DNA from: Streptomyces mirabilis
GTDB lineage: Bacteria > Actinomycetota > Actinomycetes > Streptomycetales > Streptomycetaceae
NCBI RefSeq assembly: GCF_039503195.1
Contig: NZ_JBCJKP010000001.1
Coordinates: 124,001-188,000 of the forward strand
DNA: 64,000 bases
Direction: 5' to 3'
Positions 1-8,796 of this stretch are shown one piece after another (the first letter of the stretch is position 1; every line of letters begins with the position of its first letter). Under the pieces are notes generated by a model. That model saw only the letters and a list, made by a program, of their open reading frames with translations. It had not been told where the DNA came from and did not search any database. Made by a program: the position numbers and the translations under genes.

Positions 1-559
1 GTCCGGTGCCGATGACGTGCGCACCGGCCTCTCGCGCGAGCTGAGCCACCATCGATCCGACCGCGCCGGCGGCGCCGTGCACGAGCACGCTCTGCCCCAC
101 CGAGAGGTGCCCGTGCTCGAACAGTCCCTGCCAGGCAGTCAGGCCCGTCATCGCGACGCTCGCGCCGACCGTGAAGTCGATGTCGCCGGGCAGCGGCGCG
201 AGGTTGCGCGCCTCGACGACGACGTACTGCGCGAGGGTGCCGTCGCGGGTCCAGTCCGTGATGCCGAATACGCGCTGCCCGACCGACAGCCCTGCCGTTC
301 CATAGGTGAGAGAGGTGACCACGCCGGCCACCTCGTGTCCGGGGATCGAGGGCGTCCGATTCCGGCCGAGGCGATCGACCCAGGTCGAGGGCCACTCCAG
401 CTCGTCCCCGGTGAAACCCGACGCATGAACTTCGACGACGACGTCGCCGTAGTTCGCGCCGTCAAGGCTGGCGAGGCGCGCCGTCTCCGGATCGGGTCGT
501 TCAGCCAGCGTCATCCCGGCGATTCCGGCGTCGGGGTTAGTGACCACGATCGCTTTCAT
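1..559 (-). CDS. Quinone oxidoreductase-like MDR protein (partial, runs off window start)
   Basis: Reading from the ATG at 559 the protein begins MKAIVVTNPDAGIAGMTLAE and continues through a GroES-like domain (motif IPGHEVAGVV) into a Rossmann nucleotide-binding segment with the signature VLVHGAAGAVGSMVAQLA, where the window ends. This is the medium-chain dehydrogenase/reductase superfamily, quinone oxidoreductase branch. Such enzymes use NAD(P)H to reduce quinones or enones, and the expected length is about 310 aa, so roughly 125 C-terminal residues are missing. A strong ribosome site (AAGGAGG) lies about 8 nt before the ATG. It points the same way as the next four redox genes and may belong to one detoxification group. 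Substrate is unknown. Confidence 0.85.
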   Translation of the reverse strand, partial: MKAIVVTNPDAGIAGMTLAERPDPETARLASLDGANYGDVVVEVHASGFTGDELEWPSTWVDRLGRNRTPSIPGHEVAGVVTSLTYGTAGLSVGQRVFGITDWTRDGTLAQYVVVEARNLAPLPGDIDFTVGASVAMTGLTAWQGLFEHGHLSVGQSVLVHGAAGAVGSMVAQLAREAGAHVIGTG

Positions 560-1021
560 TTGTGTTTCCTCCTTCTGTACAAGCTCTGTCCGTTCCCGTC
601 GCGAGGTGGACGGGAACGGTGTGCGTGCCGGGCGCCACAACGTGTTCGGCCGGTCGGGCAGGGTCGTCGCGGCCGTGGCGCAGACCCGGCAGGGTCACGT
701 TCGCGTCGATGGGAAAGCCCGGCTGCCACTGCAGGCAGTGATTGGGAGGCCGCTCGCCTCGCTGGTCCGATCTCGTGATGAGTTTCGCCGGTATCGCCAC
801 CCACTCAGTCGCGTGCGTAGCTGCTCCGGCCCGCCGCTGCTCACTACTGCCCGGCGCTAGTGGGCAGCGGGCGCAGGGACGGCTCCGTTTCGGTCGACGC
901 GGCCGACAGGTGGGACGCGTCCAAGTCCCGTGACTGCATGGCCACGCCGATGCGCAGTCTCGCGGCTCGTGCACCGCGCACACCGTGGCCCACCATCGGG
1001 ATCGGTCGGTGGCAGGGCGCG
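560..1021. other. 462-bp gap without a confident gene
   Basis: Between the two MDR genes the best open frame is on the minus strand (537-1025) but its composition is mixed and I recognise no family in it. It contains a stretch with HCLQWQPGFPIDANVTLPG that could be a decayed gene fragment. The plus strand frames look like antisense shadow. No terminator-like hairpin was noticed. Confidence 0.3.
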
Positions 1022-1936
1022 TCATGCTGGCATGAGCACGATCTTCTTACCGCCGGCCCGTCCGGCAACCACTCGGGTGAATGCGGCCGGTCCTTCGCTG
1101 AGCGGCAGGGGTTCTGGTGCGAGTTTCAAGGTTCCAGCCGCGGCCTGCTCCGCCAGCTGGGCAAGCTGCGCGGCGTTGGGCTCGATGTAGAGGTCCCAAC
1201 TCGTGATGCGTCTTTCCTCCGGAGGCGCGTCCGAGGTCAGGGAGCACAGCCGGCCGCCGTCACGCACCAAAGGCAGGGCTGCGGCCGCCGTGCCGGCGGC
1301 GATGATGAGGGCAGCGTCGAACCCGCCGCGTACCTCGGTCGACCAGTGCGGATCGTGGTAGTCGACGACCTCCACCGCTCCCAGACCGAGCAGACGCTCT
1401 GCAGCGGTAGCAGACCCGGTCGCGGTTACCTCGATGCCCTGGGCCGCGGCGAGTTGGACGGCCAGGGCTCCGGTGCCCCCGCCTCCGTTGGTGATCAGGA
1501 GCCGCTGTCCTCGGCTGAGGTCCAGCTTCTCCAAAGCCTGCAGCGCGGTGAGCCCGTTGACAGGCAGTGCCGCTGCGTGTGCCGCGTCCAAGCCTGGTGG
1601 GCAGGCCGCCGCGTGATCCGCGTTGATCAGAACGCGTTCGGCCCAGAAGCCGCTTCCTCCGGGCAGCGGGGCTTCGTGCGCGAGCACCCGGTCGCCCACG
1701 GCAAACTGGGTGACACCCGCACCGACGGCCAGCACCTTGCCTGCGCCCTCCACTCCCAGCGCCGCCGGGGGGCGCAGCCCCACGTCCCAACGAGCGTCGA
1801 TTTCCAGTTCGTCCCACGGTCCGACCCCGGCGGCCTCAACCGCGACCAGGATCTGGCCCGGCTCGGGAGATGACGGTTCGGGCAGTTCCAGCAGGGCGAC
1901 TTCCGTCTCTGTCCTGGACACTCCGCACGCCTTCAT
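1022..1936 (-). CDS. Quinone oxidoreductase-like MDR protein
   Basis: A 304-aa medium-chain dehydrogenase/reductase. The ATG at 1936 (MKACGVSRTETEVALLELPE) is chosen because an upstream in-frame extension is not protein-like and AGAGGA lies at ribosome-site distance. The GroES-like half (GVEGAGKVLAVGAGV, VGDRVLAHEAPLPGGSGFWA) is followed by a Rossmann half with LLITNGGGGTGALAVQLA. No structural zinc cysteine lobe is visible, which fits the zinc-free quinone oxidoreductase branch. It should reduce a quinone or related electrophile with NAD(P)H in the cytoplasm. The exact substrate cannot be inferred. The start region is partly duplicated about 100 bp upstream. Confidence 0.88.
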   Translation of the reverse strand: MKACGVSRTETEVALLELPEPSSPEPGQILVAVEAAGVGPWDELEIDARWDVGLRPPAALGVEGAGKVLAVGAGVTQFAVGDRVLAHEAPLPGGSGFWAERVLINADHAAACPPGLDAAHAAALPVNGLTALQALEKLDLSRGQRLLITNGGGGTGALAVQLAAAQGIEVTATGSATAAERLLGLGAVEVVDYHDPHWSTEVRGGFDAALIIAAGTAAAALPLVRDGGRLCSLTSDAPPEERRITSWDLYIEPNAAQLAQLAEQAAAGTLKLAPEPLPLSEGPAAFTRVVAGRAGGKKIVLMPA

Positions 1937-2075
1937 AGTGGATCTTTGTCCTCTCACTCGGTCCGGCCGACCAGGAGGTACGGGCCGGGAACCCAAATCC
2001 GGCAGCGGTGCCGAATAGGGGCATTCCGCACGCCTTCACAGTAGATCTTTGTCCTCGCGCTCAGTTCGACCGACT
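1922..2075 (-). repeat. Imperfect direct duplication of the MDR gene start region
   Basis: Positions 1922-1953 and 2025-2056 match at 30 of 32 bases, and similarity fades over the next 20 bases. The downstream copy contains the true ATG and codons for KACG. In the upstream copy the ATG has become GTG and the frame leads into unrelated sequence. It looks like an old duplication or a remnant of a second related gene. Confidence 0.7.
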
Positions 2076-2370
2076 GGTTCCAGGTCCCCAGCGCTTCGGG
2101 CAACAGCGTTGCCGCCGGCGCCAGGTTCCGCGCCGCTTCGTGCTGCGCCGTTGGACGACCTCACGGTGCGGGTCGGAGAAGCCGTTGCCGGGCAAGCCGG
2201 AGGTCCGCCGACGCCGTTGGATCATTCGGATCACCGACGACCGGGGGCGCCGACCGGTGACCGGCGGCGCTGGCCGCCGGTCTGGCTCTCCGGGGTGGGT
2301 CGGCCTCGAGGACCAGCGGCGTCCGCAGCCTGCGGACTTCGGCCCCGGTCGTTCCAGGTGCCGTCGTGGG
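2076..2370. other. 295-bp gap, no gene recognised
   Basis: Very GC-rich and locally repetitive sequence between the nitroreductase stop and the duplicated MDR start. Open frames on both strands are arginine-rich shadows. I see no family signature. Confidence 0.3.
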
Positions 2371-3018
2371 TCAGACGAACGTGAACAGTTGGTCGGTTTC
2401 GAAGCGTGAAATCGGGCTATTGTATACCTTCGCGGGGTCGGGGTAGCCGAGGGCCAGCAGCACGGTCGTGGTGTGTCCGGTTTCGCGGATCTTGAACGCC
2501 TTGTCGACACTGGTCGGGTCGAACCCTTCGAGGGGCATGGCTTCGACGCCGAGCTCAGCAGCCGCCATCATGGTCAGACCCATCGCGAGGTAGGTCTGCT
2601 TTTCCATCCAGTGGTTCAGGTCCTTGTAGCCGTAGTTGCGCAGGTTGAGGAAGTCGCGGGTCATGGACTCCCACCGCGCCTGCTTTGCCGGGTCGGGGAA
2701 CCGGCCGTCGGCCCGCTCCTTGTCGAACACGGCCTGGAGGTGGCCTCCGGGAAGATCCGCCCTGGTGGTGAGTATGACGGTGTGTGAGGCGTTCAGGATC
2801 TTGTCGCTGTTGTCCTGGAATCGTTCGCCGAGGTTGGCCGCCAGCAGCTCCTTGCCTTCGGGCGTGGCGAGGACGTAGAAGTGGTTGGGCTGCACGTTCG
2901 TCGACGACGGCGTCGAGCGCAGGAATCCCAGCAGTTGCTGGAGTGTCTCCTCGGGGATCGTCTTGCTGGGGTCGAAGTACCTGGTGAGGTGCTTGTTCAT
3001 GAGCTTTCCGAGATCCAT
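2371..3018 (-). CDS. Nitroreductase family NAD(P)H-dependent flavoprotein
   Basis: A 215-aa protein starting at the ATG at 3018 (MDLGKLMNKHLTRYFDPSKT), preceded by an AAAGGCAGG ribosome site. It shows the nitroreductase fold: an N-terminal RYFDPSKTIPEETLQQLLGF segment, the FMN-contacting STPSSTNVQPNHFYVLA, the central GLTMMAAAELGVEAMPLEGF, and the C-terminal ALGYPDPAKVYNSPISRF. Length and motifs fit oxygen-insensitive nitroreductase/dihydropteridine reductase (NfsB-like) proteins, which use NAD(P)H and FMN to reduce nitroaromatics or quinones as a cytoplasmic dimer. It lies 60 bp downstream of the ICL/PEP-mutase-like gene on the same strand, so they are probably cotranscribed. Confidence 0.88.
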   Translation of the reverse strand: MDLGKLMNKHLTRYFDPSKTIPEETLQQLLGFLRSTPSSTNVQPNHFYVLATPEGKELLAANLGERFQDNSDKILNASHTVILTTRADLPGGHLQAVFDKERADGRFPDPAKQARWESMTRDFLNLRNYGYKDLNHWMEKQTYLAMGLTMMAAAELGVEAMPLEGFDPTSVDKAFKIRETGHTTTVLLALGYPDPAKVYNSPISRFETDQLFTFV

Positions 3019-3078
3019 GTCATCCTGCCTTTGTCTTGTGATCACGAGATGAAGAGTCAGTGATTCGTGCTGATCGGG

Positions 3079-3903
3079 TTAGTTCTTGCCGCGGGCCAGC
3101 AGTTCGTTGACGCGGGCGAAGTTCATGCCCGTCGCCGCCGAGGCGAGGTCGCCCGCGAGGAGTGCCTTCGCGGCCTCTTCGACCGCTCCCATCGCGTGGG
3201 CGTAGAGCAACGGACCCAAGCTGATGCGCTTGACTCCTGCCTGCTGCAGTTCAGCGACGGTGAGCACTTTGTCCGACGGAGACACCAGGACGTTGACCGG
3301 TGTCGGGGCGACAGCGGTGACGATCGCGACGAGTGCGTCGCGGTCGGGTGGGAACGGCGCGTAGACCACATCTGCGCCCACCTCAGCGAAGGCCGTCAGA
3401 CGCCGAATGGTGTCGTCGAGATCCGGTCGCCCCTGGATGAAGTTGTCGGTGCGGCCGGTAACGACGATGCGTCCCTTCGAAGCGTCAACGGCGCTACGTA
3501 CGCGGCTGACTGCTTCGTCGAAGTCGCGGATCGGCATATCGGGATCGCCCGAGGTGTCCTCCACCCCGATCCCGGCCAGGCCGGACTCCACGGCGGCCTC
3601 AACGGTCGCGGCGACGTCCTCAAGCGTGTCGCCGTATCCGTCCTCGAAGTCTCCGTTGACGGGTAGCCCCGTGAGGCGGCCGAGCAGCTGTGCATGCTCA
3701 AGGTGCTCTTCGCGGGTGACTTGGTGACGTCCGTCGAGGCGGCCGAGCGTGGCGGCGATCGCCGCAGACGATGTCGCGACCGCCTCGAAGCCGGCATCGG
3801 CCAGCATCAGCGCCGAGAGGCCGTCCCAGGCGTTGGGCATGACGAGGCCACCGTCGCGGGTGTGCAGCGCCATGAATTGCTCATAGAGTTCGGAGCCCGG
3901 CAT
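3079..3903 (-). CDS. Isocitrate lyase/PEP mutase superfamily enzyme
   Basis: A 274-aa single-domain protein with an AGGAAGG ribosome site. It has the superfamily's TIM-barrel signatures: LVMPNAWDGLSALMLADAG near the N-terminus, LPVNGDFEDGYGDT (acidic residues for Mg2+ binding), GIGVEDTSGD, and DVVYAPFPPDRDAL. The canonical isocitrate lyase catalytic KKCGH loop is absent, as is usual for the short stand-alone members of unknown substrate, which cleave or form C-C or P-C bonds of 2-oxoacids. It sits in the middle of a minus-strand redox/detoxification group. A role in removing a reactive acid product is inference. Confidence 0.85.
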   Translation of the reverse strand: MPGSELYEQFMALHTRDGGLVMPNAWDGLSALMLADAGFEAVATSSAAIAATLGRLDGRHQVTREEHLEHAQLLGRLTGLPVNGDFEDGYGDTLEDVAATVEAAVESGLAGIGVEDTSGDPDMPIRDFDEAVSRVRSAVDASKGRIVVTGRTDNFIQGRPDLDDTIRRLTAFAEVGADVVYAPFPPDRDALVAIVTAVAPTPVNVLVSPSDKVLTVAELQQAGVKRISLGPLLYAHAMGAVEEAAKALLAGDLASAATGMNFARVNELLARGKN

Positions 3904-4191
3904 GTCGAGCCTTCCTGAATGTTCGTTGACTCAGTGGGGGTGCCGACTGCGTGCCTGAGCCGCGTCGAGGGTTCCAAAGAACAACCGGCGGGTGGGGTGT
4001 TGCCGGCGGCCGCGTGGCGCTTCCTGACGCCGCCCGGCCTCAACAGACGCGATGACGCGGGCCGTGGGCGATTCTGCGGACTCGACGAGGCGGGTCCGGC
4101 GTGTGCCCTCGTCCACCGGAGTTCCCATGTATCCCGCAGCACGGTGGTGGGTCTCTCCGCAGGCCGCCGGGGGGCGGTTCGGGGCGCGGGT

Positions 4192-4746
4192 TCACTGGGG
4201 CACGGTCGTATCGACCGAGTCAACGGCGGGTATGTCGAGGTCGGTCTGGTTGACGTTGTTGATGAAGTTGGTGAGCAGGAACTGCACCGCGACCGCGACG
4301 ATGGCGAGGATCTGCGCGTCGGTGTATCCGGCGCCCCGTACCTCCGCGAGGTCGGTGTCGCTGACCTGCCCGCGGCTCTCGACCACCTGCTGCGCGAAGC
4401 GAGCGGCCGCGGCACGTTTGGGATCGACCGAGCTCCCGACGCGGGCGAGCTTGATGTCGTCGTCCGACATGCCACCGAATTCGGTCGCGACGTGGGTGTG
4501 CATCGCCAAGCAGTAACCGCAGCCGTTGGCCTGCGACACGGCCAGCGCGATGCTGTGCCGCGTCCTTCCGTCGAGAACCCGGTTCAGGGTGCCTTGCAGA
4601 GTCGTGACGACCTCAAGAACGGCCGGATTGGACGCGAGGGTCTTGAACATGTTCGGGACGAAGCCGAGCTGCGCACCAACGTTGCCGAGTATCTGCTGTG
4701 CGCCGGCAGGCACGTCCTCTGGAGCGGGAACGTTCAGTCGTGACAC
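4192..4746 (-). CDS. Carboxymuconolactone decarboxylase/AhpD-like protein
   Basis: A 184-aa all-alpha protein with the redox CxxC and nearby His of the AhpD-like family (NGCGYCLAMHTHVATEFGG) and the typical PNMFKTLASNPAVLE segment. Such proteins act as alkylhydroperoxidase-like thiol reductants. The GTG at 4746 is chosen because GGAGGT lies 9 nt upstream. The frame stays open to 4944, near the likely transcription start, but that extension is arginine- and proline-rich and not family-like. It is the first gene after a strong minus-strand promoter that overlaps a TetR-type operator at 4952-4965, so it is probably repressed by the divergently encoded TetR protein. Confidence 0.88.
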   Translation of the reverse strand: MSRLNVPAPEDVPAGAQQILGNVGAQLGFVPNMFKTLASNPAVLEVVTTLQGTLNRVLDGRTRHSIALAVSQANGCGYCLAMHTHVATEFGGMSDDDIKLARVGSSVDPKRAAAARFAQQVVESRGQVSDTDLAEVRGAGYTDAQILAIVAVAVQFLLTNFINNVNQTDLDIPAVDSVDTTVPQ

Positions 4747-4951
4747 GGCGAATCGACCTCCGATCGGGGTGTGAATAGTCGACGAGCCCGAGCCGGGCTC
4801 GCAGTGCTTCGGAGCTCCGCCGCAGGCTCTTCCTGCGTCGGCCGCAACCTCGACGGTCGCGTCGGTTGCGCCCGGTGGCCTGCGTTGAGAGGGGTGACTC
4901 CGTGGGTGGCGAGTTGCGGATCTCTTCATCACCTCGGACACCACATAGAAA

Positions 4952-4981
4952 GGACTATACAGACCAGAAACGCCTGTGCAA
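4952..4981 (-). promoter_or_regulatory. Promoter with overlapping TetR-type operator
   Basis: On the minus strand a -35 like TTGCAC (4981-4976) and a -10 TATAGT (4959-4954) are separated by 16 nt. The 14-bp quasi-palindrome GGACTATACAGACC at 4952-4965 covers the -10. It matches the operator pattern found at 5155, 8741 and 9699. Regulation by one of the two TetR proteins nearby is inferred from position and shared motif. Confidence 0.6.
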
Positions 4982-5154
4982 CCCCGCTCCCGGAAGGGGA
5001 GGGTCCGCCAGGTTTGCTGCGGGCGGGTCGAGATCGGGCCTCGTCATTAAATGTGCAGTTCAAAGCTGCAGGTGAGCTTCGTTGTGAGCGACTGTGCCAG
5101 TCGGACCGCGCGGGCTCGTGTCGGCCTGACTCGATCCGGATCGGTTGGCTGAGT

Positions 5155-5168
5155 GAACTATTTAGTCC
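5155..5168. promoter_or_regulatory. TetR-type operator candidate
   Basis: GAACTATTTAGTCC is a 14-bp quasi-palindrome of the same type as the one over the promoter at 4952. It lies about 100 bp before the plus-strand unit (hypothetical protein plus TetR), so autoregulation is plausible. No clean -35/-10 pair was found around it. Confidence 0.5.
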
Positions 5169-5264
5169 AAGCTAGATTGAGGGATCCGCGGGAACGACGA
5201 CAAGACCTGCCGGCTCTGCCTGCACCTCCATCTCGCATCCGTCCACGAGGAGGTACTGGTTGAC

Positions 5265-5648
5265 ATGGCTGTCGCAGTACAGGTCATCGACGCCAGGGTG
5301 TCGCGCCACCTCGGCGCCTACCTTGATGCGTCACGATCCCGGGCTGCACCCCGCCGGCCCTCTCCGTCACTGCATCAGGACGGAACCCTGCAGGAGGTTT
5401 TCGCCGAGGAGGCCCGGCAAGCCCCGGACCCCGGGGCGCTGCGGCGGGCGGCCGCGGATCTGGGCGATGTCGGCCAGGTCCGGTCCCGGCTTACAGGCCG
5501 CGACGTCATGGATACCTGCGTGAAGAACCACAAGGGCGTCGTCTCTCGCTGGTCGGCCTTTATGATCGTATTGGTGCCACAACTGATCCGCCTGGAGATC
5601 GAGGCCACCGCGCTTGTGATGCGCTCCACGGCTGAGCAGCACGAGTGA
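5265..5648 (+). CDS. Hypothetical protein upstream of TetR
   Basis: A 127-aa open frame with GGAGG about 11 nt before the ATG. The second half has good third-position GC and protein-like composition, with a hydrophobic AFMIVLVPQLIRLEIEATAL stretch near the end. No known family is recognised. It overlaps the longest possible start of the downstream tetR by 4 bases and is followed by it with no gap, suggesting cotranscription. The first 40 codons are less convincing, so the true start may be further in, or the frame may be a decayed gene. Confidence 0.4.
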   Translation: MAVAVQVIDARVSRHLGAYLDASRSRAAPRRPSPSLHQDGTLQEVFAEEARQAPDPGALRRAAADLGDVGQVRSRLTGRDVMDTCVKNHKGVVSRWSAFMIVLVPQLIRLEIEATALVMRSTAEQHE

Positions 5649-5671
5649 GTAACGTGCCTGAGGGAGACACC

Positions 5672-6289
5672 GTGTCCGCAACCAGCGATGTTCGCCGCAC
5701 GTCACGCGGCCTGGAGACCCGTTCACGGATCGTTGATTCGGCGGCCAAGCTGTTTTATGTCAGGGGCGTCAAGGCCACCACGCTCGATGACGTCCGGCTG
5801 GCGAGCGGAACGAGCAAGTCGCAGTTGTACAACCAATTCGAGGACAAACGCGCGCTGATCCACGCCGTGATCGACGTGCAGTCGAAGTTCGTCCTCGCCC
5901 GCGAGGAACAGCACCTGCGCGGTGTGAAGACCCTCGCCGGTCTGCGCCGCTGGCGCGACGCCCTGGTCCACGCCAACTCACTGCAGGACGGCTCGTATGG
6001 GTGCGCGCTGGGAGCGATGTCGATTGAGCTGTCCGACAACGATGAGCGGTCCCGCCAAGCGCTCAACGCATCATTCGATGCCTGGCAACGGATGCTCGTC
6101 GAGACACTGACCCGGCTCCGCGTCCTCGGCGTACTCTCCGAGGACGCCGACCCACAACGCTTGGGCACTGGTCTGCTGGCCGCTCTGCAGGGAGGTTACG
6201 TGCTTGCACAGAACGCGCACAGCTCCGAGCCGATGGCCGTCGCGCTGGACATGGCGCTGGACCACATCGCGTTCTTCGCTCGCAACTGA
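5672..6289 (+). CDS. TetR/AcrR family transcriptional regulator
   Basis: About 205 aa. An N-terminal TetR helix-turn-helix is clear (RSRIVDSAAKLFYVRGVKAT, TLDDVRLASGTSKSQLYNQF), followed by a helical ligand-binding domain with a YGCALGAMSIELSD segment. The GTG at 5672 has GGGAG 7 nt upstream. Two earlier in-frame GTGs (5645, 5654) are possible but less well placed. It is divergent from the CMD/ICL/nitroreductase genes, and operator-like palindromes lie at 4952 and 5155 in the shared control region, so it is probably the local repressor responding to an electrophile or quinone (inference). It is clearly related to the TetR protein at 8797, with the same YVRGVxATTLDxVRxASGTSKSQL core. Confidence 0.88.
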   Translation: MSATSDVRRTSRGLETRSRIVDSAAKLFYVRGVKATTLDDVRLASGTSKSQLYNQFEDKRALIHAVIDVQSKFVLAREEQHLRGVKTLAGLRRWRDALVHANSLQDGSYGCALGAMSIELSDNDERSRQALNASFDAWQRMLVETLTRLRVLGVLSEDADPQRLGTGLLAALQGGYVLAQNAHSSEPMAVALDMALDHIAFFARN

Positions 6290-6387
6290 GCCCACCTTCG
6301 CGGTTCGAGGAGCGCGTTCGGGTCCGCCGCCACCTGTCTGGAGCAGCTACCTGTACGACCTTGCCCGGCGCACGGACGCATCGAGTC

Positions 6388-8400
6388 TCATGCGCGCCGG
6401 ATGACCAGCACAGCCACGTCGTCCAGGTGGTCCACCGCGACAGCGGCGTCGAGGACGCGGTCAGCGGTCTCCTCGGCATTCAGCCCGTCGTGGAGGGCCG
6501 CGCCAGCCAGTGTTCCGGCTCGTTCCAGTCCGGCCTCCAATGTGAGGCCCGGTCCTTCGACCACGCCGTCGGTGACCATGACCAGCGCGCTGTCCTCGTG
6601 CAATGTGAAGGTCTCCTCGCCGTACTCGGTGCCGAGCACGACTCCTAGCACCGGGCCTCCCGGCAACTCGTGGATGCTGTGGCTGCCGTCGTCGCGTGCG
6701 CACAGCAACGGCACATGGCCGGCGCTGGCACCGGTAACCCGTCCGTCGCCTGGGTCGATACGCAGCATGGTGCAGCTGGCGAATCGTGCCGCGTCCATCG
6801 TGACGAGCAGCTCGTTGGTGCGCGTCAGCACGGTTGCGGGATCCGGTTCATGGGCGGCGATCGCGCGCATGGAGGCGCGCACCTGTCCCATGGCTGCGGC
6901 GGCGCCCACGTCGTGCCCTTGGGCGTCGCCGATCTCCAGGGCGATGGCACCGTCGGGCATGACGAAGGCGTCGTACCAGTCTCCGCCAATATCGAGCCCG
7001 TCGCGGCTTGGTCGGTATCGGGCGGCGACCTCCAGGCCCGGGAGGTGCTTGGGCAGCGTGGGGAGCATGGTCTGCTGGAGCGCCGTGGCCAGCTCGACTC
7101 GTGCCTCTTGCAAGCTAACGCGTTTCAGTGCCTGGCCTGCAAGATCGGCAAGAGTACCCATGAGGGCGCGCTCATCCGGGGACGAGTGATGTTCGCTGTC
7201 GTGGGTCACCAGCCAGGCCCCGAGCGGCTGATCGCCGATCGGGCTGAGGGAGGTGATCGAGATGGCGAAGCCGGAGTCGAGCTGGTCGAAGTACGGCACC
7301 ATGGCCCCGTGCGGCCAGCGGCGGATGTAGTCCTCCTGGTTGGGAATGAACTGCGGCTCGCCAGTGCGGATCACATAGGGCAGCGCGCTGGGGGCGTCTA
7401 GCGGCAGGCCTTGCAGGGCGGCCACCGGTATCGGGATCCCGGCATCGGAGGAAACGCATAGGCGGCCTTGCGTGATGAACGCTAGCGCGGCGCCGGTACC
7501 ACCGAATGTCGCGGCGAGCCGGGTCAGGACGACCTGCCGTACTTCCTGCTCCGTGACTGCGGTCATCACGGCGGAGGAGAAGGCCGCGATCTCGTCGGCG
7601 CGCTGACGCTCAGCACTCAGCGCGACCAACGCTCTGCGTCGGCGCGCTTGCCTCTTGGTGTCATCGCGGATCACTCCGAAGACCCGCTCAGGGCCGCCAA
7701 ACCCCAGAATGAGCCGACGGGCCCGGCAGACCAGAAAATGCCAGCCATCGCGCTCGGTAAGGAACCGCAACCTGATCCAGGGGGACCGGGCGGCCGTCGA
7801 ACGCACGAGCCGCCGCAGCGCCCCGCGGTCATCGGGGTGGACTCGCCGAACCACCTCGGACAACGACATGGAGGCCTCCGGGAACAGCGCCGCCAAGGCG
7901 GGTGCACCACCCAGCCACTCCAGCTCGCGCTCCTGGGGTGAATACATGCACAGACCGAGGTTGGCGGCCTTGGCCGCCAGACGGAACGGGATCAACAGGC
8001 CGCCCCGGTCGTTTCCCGCCTCCAACGAGTGCACCCACACCAGCGCCTCGCCACCTACGGGATCATTCACTGGTCGTGCCTCGACAAGGCAGACGACAGA
8101 TGCTGTACCTGGCCCGGGGAACTCCAGCACCCGCATCGCAACCGTCTTCGTCGTCGCGGCGTGGGCCACGAGACTCTTGACCGCAGTCAGCTGGCTTGCG
8201 GGCAACAGATCACCGAAGCCACGACCCACGCACTGCTCCACGGACCTGCCCAGTGTCCTGGCCATTGCCGCGTTGAGGCTGCGGATCGCTCCGGCCAGGG
8301 TCAAAAGAGCCGACGGTGTAGCCATCTGTAGAAGTTCGTCCGAGGCGTCCATTTGCCGCTCACCCTCATCGTCGAGCGATATGACCTCGTCGTCCTTCAT
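6388..8400 (-). CDS. PAS-GAF-PP2C (SpoIIE-type) serine phosphatase
   Basis: A 670-aa signalling protein. The N-terminal third holds PAS-like segments (LTLAGAIRSLNAAMARTLGR; a second with VVRRVHPDDRGALRRLVR), the middle a GAF domain (about 280-420, from AFSSAVMTAVTEQEVRQVVL), and the last ~215 residues a SpoIIE/PP2C catalytic domain with metal-binding aspartates in DIGGDWYDAFVMPDG, IGDAQGHDVGAAAAMGQVR and LVMVTDGVVEGPG. Such Streptomyces proteins dephosphorylate anti-sigma antagonists or similar targets in response to sensed signals. The start is the ATG at 8400, just after a TTG at 8403. A Met 17 residues further in has a better ribosome site (GAGGG) and is a serious alternative. There is no transmembrane segment. 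Partners are unknown. Confidence 0.9.
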   Translation of the reverse strand: MKDDEVISLDDEGERQMDASDELLQMATPSALLTLAGAIRSLNAAMARTLGRSVEQCVGRGFGDLLPASQLTAVKSLVAHAATTKTVAMRVLEFPGPGTASVVCLVEARPVNDPVGGEALVWVHSLEAGNDRGGLLIPFRLAAKAANLGLCMYSPQERELEWLGGAPALAALFPEASMSLSEVVRRVHPDDRGALRRLVRSTAARSPWIRLRFLTERDGWHFLVCRARRLILGFGGPERVFGVIRDDTKRQARRRRALVALSAERQRADEIAAFSSAVMTAVTEQEVRQVVLTRLAATFGGTGAALAFITQGRLCVSSDAGIPIPVAALQGLPLDAPSALPYVIRTGEPQFIPNQEDYIRRWPHGAMVPYFDQLDSGFAISITSLSPIGDQPLGAWLVTHDSEHHSSPDERALMGTLADLAGQALKRVSLQEARVELATALQQTMLPTLPKHLPGLEVAARYRPSRDGLDIGGDWYDAFVMPDGAIALEIGDAQGHDVGAAAAMGQVRASMRAIAAHEPDPATVLTRTNELLVTMDAARFASCTMLRIDPGDGRVTGASAGHVPLLCARDDGSHSIHELPGGPVLGVVLGTEYGEETFTLHEDSALVMVTDGVVEGPGLTLEAGLERAGTLAGAALHDGLNAEETADRVLDAAVAVDHLDDVAVLVIRRA

Positions 8401-8740
8401 CAACTATCTGCCGCAGAGCAGGCCTCGTCCACGCGGCCGGTCACTCTGGGGCGGCACCGGCCGACTGCGTGTATCGACGAACGCCGACGTTCGTCCTCCC
8501 GGTGATCCGCTCGGTCGGATCGAAGGCGACAGCGGCGTCATCCCGGATCGGGACGTTGCCGATGGTCACGTGCGCCTGGTCAATGGGGAGGGGACAAACA
8601 GAGGGGCGGGGACCGCTTCGGCCTCAGAGGCGGCGCCGGGGGCCTGGATCGTCCCGTGGTAGTGCCGGCCCGGAACCCAGGCGCACTCGGCCGGGTGCGG
8701 CTCCGGCCGGTCCCGCCGCCCGGGAGGCGCACAGAAAAAA

Positions 8741-8774
8741 GGACCTTGAGGTCCCTTTTCAATCCTGCTAGCCT
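8741..8774 (+). promoter_or_regulatory. Promoter and perfect TetR operator before the second tetR
   Basis: GGACCTTGAGGTCC (8741-8754) is a perfect 14-bp palindrome flanked by A and T runs. It overlaps a -35 TTGAGG (8746-8751), which is 17 nt from a -10 TAGCCT (8769-8774). This arrangement suggests simple autorepression of the tetR starting at 8797. Confidence 0.62.
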
Positions 8775-8796
8775 ACGCAGCGGTAATCTGGCCTAT

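Noticed and set aside
4192..4944. 250-aa version of the CMD protein with an N-terminal extension
   Set aside because: The extension is not family-like and a strong GGAGGT site precedes the GTG at 4746. A leaderless upstream start at about 4944 remains possible.
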